DNA from: Chaenocephalus aceratus
Taxonomy: Eukaryota; Chordata; Actinopteri; Perciformes; Channichthyidae
Assembly (NCBI GenBank): GCA_023974075.1
Contig: JAMFTG010000120.1
Location: forward strand, 245,001 to 309,000
DNA: 64,000 bases
Reading direction: 5' to 3'
Both the position numbers and the translations under genes were made by a program. The notes beneath the pieces were generated by a model. The model was not told the origin of the DNA. It worked only from the letters and a program-made list of their open reading frames with translations, and made no database searches. Position 1 is the stretch's first letter. Each line of letters opens with the position of its first letter. Shown here in pieces: positions 59,899-64,000 of this stretch.

Positions 59899-60469
59899 CA
59901 GGGGTGTCAAACTCAATTTCATCGTGGGCACATTAGCATTATAGTTGCACCAAGGCCGGTTGTAACTATATAAATATACATATATAATGCATAATATACA
60001 TGAAATAATGTATTATATATTATTGCCTCTGCATTGGATTATTATTGGATAGGGTAATAATTACATCTGAAAGCAGAAGTCTAGGGCACAATAATTGCAA
60101 GTCTCTTCAGTGCGCATGTCACAAATGAGATGCATTGTGGGACATAGTAGTTTAAGGGCAACATGCTTCTGTAAAATAAGATAAGATAAGATGGAACTTA
60201 TTAATCCCCAGTGGGGAATTCAGTGCTTTAATAGCAAAAGGGTAAGATTGAAAAACAGGAGAGCACAGATTATACAATTAAGGATAAATCAAAGATAAAA
60301 AGATAACTACTATAAAATAAGAAATAAATTAAAATGAACATATAGATATACTGTAAAGTAGCATGTAACCGTATAATAAACGTATTATATTCTTTGCAAG
60401 CTCTTGCGGGCCACATAAAATGAAGTCGCGGGCCGGATTTGGCCCCGGGCCTTGAGTTTGACACCCCTA
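59899..60469. mobile_element. hAT MITE, same family, with nested insertion
   Basis: Starts CAGGGGTGTCAAACTCAA and ends TTGAGTTTGACACCCCTA. No matching 8-bp duplication seen. The interior aligns with 12501-12905 except for an extra segment at 60176-60350. Confidence 0.85.
60176..60350. mobile_element. Short retroposon-like insertion with 7-bp TSD
   Basis: Absent from the sister hAT copies and bracketed by CTGTAAA (60169-60175 and 60351-60357). Begins with AGATAAGATAAGAT and contains ATTAATCCCCAGTGGGGAAT, a common fish LINE/SINE tail sequence. Confidence 0.7.
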
Positions 60470-61704
60470 CCATCGAAAAAAAGGACGAGACATTTCATCG
60501 AATGATATGTTTAATCAAAACTATTATGGGCTGGGCAGAATAACGGTATCTATATTATAGCACATGAAGTGGGGTAAAGGTGGGTTGATGGCCAAGGACT
60601 TGATTCCTACCCTCAGGTCCTTGGAGGGACATCAAGTCCAGTTTACCTTTAAAAGAAAAGCATCACTTTGGGCCAAAGTCCCAGATGGATTCTTTAGGGT
60701 ATTTTCTTTATCTGTTTATTAATGGCTTTTCCTTCTTCTTCTTCAGGTGTTTTATATATCGACCCCTGACTCCAGAGGATGCTTTTCCTTTCGTCCTGCA
60801 AACAAAGCAAATTGTATAGCGTCCTTGTGCTTCATTTCCCAATGTTTTTAGATTCAAGAAGTTGGAATATGGTGCATATATTACGTCCGTCAGTAACCGA
60901 GCCTTACACTCGTAGAAGATTGCTTTTCGTTCAGCTGGTATTAAAAGGAACGGCCCACAGTACGAGTTGCCGGGAGTTATAAACCTTCTCACTACTAAAA
61001 GTTAATTCAATCACCAGAGGCCTTTGGGCGAGCTGGACTTCCAAGTGTCTTTTCCAAATGCTTTTACCTTCCCAACACTAATGGCTCCACGACAGGTTCA
61101 AACCTCTGATTACACAAAGTCATGTTTCATGCTGTCGACTTTAAGAAATACTCATTTATAATATATACCCTGAAGGCTTTTCTCTGCATGCTGATAGATG
61201 CACCGGCTCGCAGAGTTGTTATCTCTTCGTCTGTACGTCGAGACTTTTACACACCGTTCTTTATGGCTCCTCTCTTCAATACACTTACCATCAGTAGGAG
61301 TCGATAAGGCTTCTCCTGCCGCCGGTGTAAATCTGAGACGGGCCTCTTAAGGGTTGTCCGTCTTTCTTTTATTTTCTTTCTCACATCCTGTCTTTTTATA
61401 AACCGTAAAATGTGAATACAATTAGAGTAAGACACACATTGTTCACAAGCCAAGCCTTTCATTGCTTAGCGTTACGATGATGTAATGGCATCATGCACTG
61501 TCTCCCGTTGAGCTTCATTAGCCACATTTTTCACTTTTCAATGTATAAAAGATATTCTTAAACTCAGCTCCTATAAATGGTGTGTAATCAAGTGAGTGTC
61601 CAAAATAACGTCAGGGCCTTACCGACAAAAATGTCCCCATTGATTCCCATTAAAACCACACATTTTGATCCCCTGGGCGTCACACCATAACATCCTGCTT
61701 TGTA
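60470..61704. other. No gene recognised
   Basis: Unique-looking sequence. An open stretch on minus at 60708-60992 (94 codons) has no recognised motif. Confidence 0.5.
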
Positions 61705-62104
61705 TTAATAATAAAAATTATATATTTTATTTCTATAGCGCTTTTCTTTGACCCAAAGACGCTTTACATTTGGGAGGGAGGGTAGACAAAGAAACAAAAA
61801 CAAAGCCAAAAGAAACAAAAAACAAAACAGAAAAGCAGTCAGGAGAGGAAGTTGGGTTTGAGAGGGGGCGGGGCTTATGGACTCAGAGTTGAAGCGGTGG
61901 GTTTTGAGGCGGGACTGGAACAGGGTGAGGGACTCAGACTCACGGAGGTCTTGGGGGAGGTAGTTCCAGAGCTTCGGGGCTGCCACAGAGAAGGCTCTGT
62001 CCCCGAAGCTCCGGAGTCTGGCCTTGGGGATGGAAAGCAAACCGGCTGAGGTGGATCTGAGGGTCCGGGGGGGTTGGTTCCTATGTTGCAAATGTATTAT
62101 CTTT

Positions 62105-62561
62105 TCAATTTCCACACGGCATCTATTGCTCGTCTGTCCGTCCTGGGAGAGGGATTCCTCCTCTGCTGCTCTCCCTGAGGTTTCCTCCCATGTTCCCTTT
62201 AAACTGTGGGTTTTCTCCGGAAGTGTTTCCTTGTACGATGTGAGGGGTCTAAGGACAGAGGGTCTAAGGACAGAGGGTCTGAGGACAGAGGGTCTAAGGA
62301 CAGAGGGTCTGAGGACAGAGGGTCTAAGGACAGAGGGTCTGAGGACAGAGGGTCGAAGGACAGAGGGTCCTAAGGACAGAGGGTCAAAGGACAGAGGGTC
62401 TAAGGACAGAGGGTCTGAGGACAGAGGGTCTGAGGACAGAGGGTCTGAGGACAGAGGGTCTAAGGACAGAGGGTCTAAGGACAGGGTCTAGAGGACAGAG
62501 GGTCTGAGGACCGATCCACTTGAGACGAATGTAACATTTGTGATATTGGGCTATAAATAAC

Positions 62562-62630
<69 letters not shown>

Positions 62631-62632
62631 CG
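62105..62632 (+). mobile_element. L2-like 3' tail inserted into the L2 LINE, with 15-bp minisatellite
   Basis: Begins near GGCATCTATTGCTCGTCTG, runs through TTCCCTTTAAACTGTGGG and CCTTGTACGATGTGAGG, then the 15-bp array, then TTGTGATATTGGGCTATAAA and a (TTGA)n tail. The same arrangement occurs at 18220-19100. Its position inside the coding sequence of the minus-strand LINE shows it inserted later. Confidence 0.8.
62246..62516 (+). repeat. 15-bp minisatellite GGTCTGAGGACAGAG, about 18 copies
   Basis: Tandem units of GGTCTRAGGACAGAG with a few one-base indels that shift the periodicity. Same unit as the array at 18306-18915. Confidence 0.95.
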
Positions 62633-63150
62633 GTAGAGGATGAGGAGGCCAGTGAGGTAGGGGGGGGGGGCAGATGGTGGAGGGCTTCGAAAGTGAGGAC
62701 CAGGAGTTTGTAGTGGGTGCGGTGTGAAACGGGGAGCCAGTGGAGTCCTTTGAGGACCGGGGTGAGTCTTGGTGTGGGGGAGGAGTCTGGCGGCTGCGCT
62801 CTGGACCCGCTGGAGTCACTGAGGGACGTGGAGCTGATGCCGTCGAGGAAGGAGTCAAGGCGGGAGGAGATGAAGGCGGGGAGGAGATGAAGGCGTGCAT
62901 GAGTCGCTCAGCTGCAGGGCGGGTGGGGGAGGGAATATTGCGGAGGTGGAAAAATGAGGTTTTTACAACTTGACGGATGTGGGGCTCGAGGGAGAAGGAG
63001 AGGTCAAATATCACGCCACGTTGCCAGGTGCCTGGGTGGAGGGGGACGGGTGCCATCGATGGTGACTGTCAGGGTGGGGGTTTTGCTGAGGGTGGATTTG
63101 GAGCCGATGAGGAGGAGTTCAGTTTTATTGCTGTTGAGTTTGAAATTATA

Positions 63151-64000
63151 TTTGATTTATTTAATTATATTTGAATGATATCAGCTTTACGGGTGATATT
63201 GGACTTTAACACATCCCCACCAGATGAGACAGTTTTCCCGAGTGTGTCCAATGCATTCAATTTATCTGGTTTTCTGCACACATAATAAAAATGCATCGCA
63301 GCACATGTTGAGCAATCCTCCTACATTTAGAAAACTGAAAATAAAGACATTTAGTTTTATTTTGGTTGCAGCTTACTTTCATGTTTGTTGCAATCGCATT
63401 TTCTAGTGAAATTGTCGTAATTAGCATTTAAATTCTTCTTATCTCCAAAAAAAACATGTTTTGTGACTTCGACTTCTGCCTCAAAATCTAATCCATGTTC
63501 GTGACAAATATAGAGAAATGTGTTTCCCGAAACCTTGACTAATGGATCCTTCATCCTCGTCTTTGATGTGTTGTGAAAATACATTTCGCTTTGTGTCTTC
63601 TAAGACTTCAGAGCAGCGTTCGTAAAGTTCAAACAAGAGATGGAAACAACTCTTTCAAACCCTCTGATGAAGCAGACAGATCCTGAGTCTCCCTCCTCTT
63701 CCTCCTCTCCTTCCTCATCCATCATGCGTCTCTGTGTATGTGAACACGCCCTCTAACCGGTCCGGGCGCTTGTCCGAAGAGCCGAGTCGTGATGAGAAGT
63801 ATCAAAATGAGTGATCGCTGTCACCATAAAGGAGAACCCCCGAGGACGGATCGCAGTCACGGACGGCTGCTCCGCATTAACCTTCCTCTGAGGACCGGGC
63901 TCTCTCGCTCCAAGCACACACGCTGGCTTTCAGCAGGCAGATGCACGCCCAGCATACAAGGCCCGTCCACACTACAGCTTCGACAGCTTCAAGAACGGTT
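63151..64000. other. No gene recognised; possible transposon terminus at the end
   Basis: CCCGTCCACACTACAGCTTC at 63962 resembles termini noted near 16760 and 10340. The window ends before it can be resolved. Confidence 0.45.

Larger units (their letters stand above)
61705..63150 (-). mobile_element. L2-type LINE ORF2 3' fragment, interrupted
   Basis: Minus-strand remnants of the L2 reverse-transcriptase protein: LNSNKTELLLIGSKS near 63100-63140, then SLEPHIRQVVKTSFFHLRNI near 62930-63000, and after an interruption LSIPKARLRSFGDRAFSVAA and KLWNYLPQDLRESESL near 61910-62030. Frameshifts are present. It is interrupted by a plus-strand element at 62105-62632. The 3' end carries the TATAGCGCTTTTC-type tail also seen near 30375. 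Confidence 0.85.

Overview
This is a gene-poor, very repeat-rich stretch of a ray-finned fish nuclear genome. I infer a percomorph teleost from the mix of long CA/GT microsatellites, hAT and TTAA-target MITEs, L2-type LINE tails and a fish-type endogenous retrovirus; I cannot name the species. There is no prokaryotic gene content.

The only host protein-coding sequence I can support is the first coding exon of a Kv2 voltage-gated potassium channel, best matched to kcnb2. It lies on the minus strand at 37475-38055. It holds the start codon, the complete T1 tetramerisation domain and a phase-0 splice donor, but one base is missing at about 37705-37707 inside the T1 zinc-site motif. A splice-acceptor-like site lies at 38155-38156. 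A CpG-dense segment at about 38920-39460 with a good donor at 38992-38993 suggests a non-coding exon 1 and promoter. The next coding exon, starting with the S1 segment, is not in the window. Bases 1-37474 are therefore most likely intron, and roughly 39460-64000 is upstream flank.

Layout. 1-37474 (presumed intron) holds a 37-bp minisatellite at four places, three of them inside one MITE family; four TTAA-target MITE copies, three with internal minisatellites; hAT insertions, several with perfect 8-bp target duplications; an interstitial telomere-like block; a tRNA-derived SINE cluster; a 15-bp minisatellite inside an L2-like tail; and many (CA)n tracts. 37475-39460 is the kcnb2 5' end. 39460-47800 has tandem duplications, a Rex1/L2-like LINE fragment, a (TCC)n tract, a (TTC)n tract and one clean MITE. 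47805-58116 is a minus-strand endogenous retrovirus with nearly identical 0.75-kb LTRs and an AAGT target duplication. It has broken gag, only the integrase C-terminus of pol, and broken env. 58120-64000 has a second telomere-like block, a hAT with a nested insertion, and an L2 LINE interrupted by another L2-like tail that carries a second 15-bp array.

Most open reading frames here are translations of simple repeats and are not genes. The most unusual signals are these: two unrelated transposon families whose 37-bp minisatellite units both begin ACATGTTGA; a recurring CTCCCTCCTT-plus-hairpin module in the retrovirus interior, one copy of which sits at the expected polypurine-tract position; and a young-looking retrovirus that already lacks most of pol.
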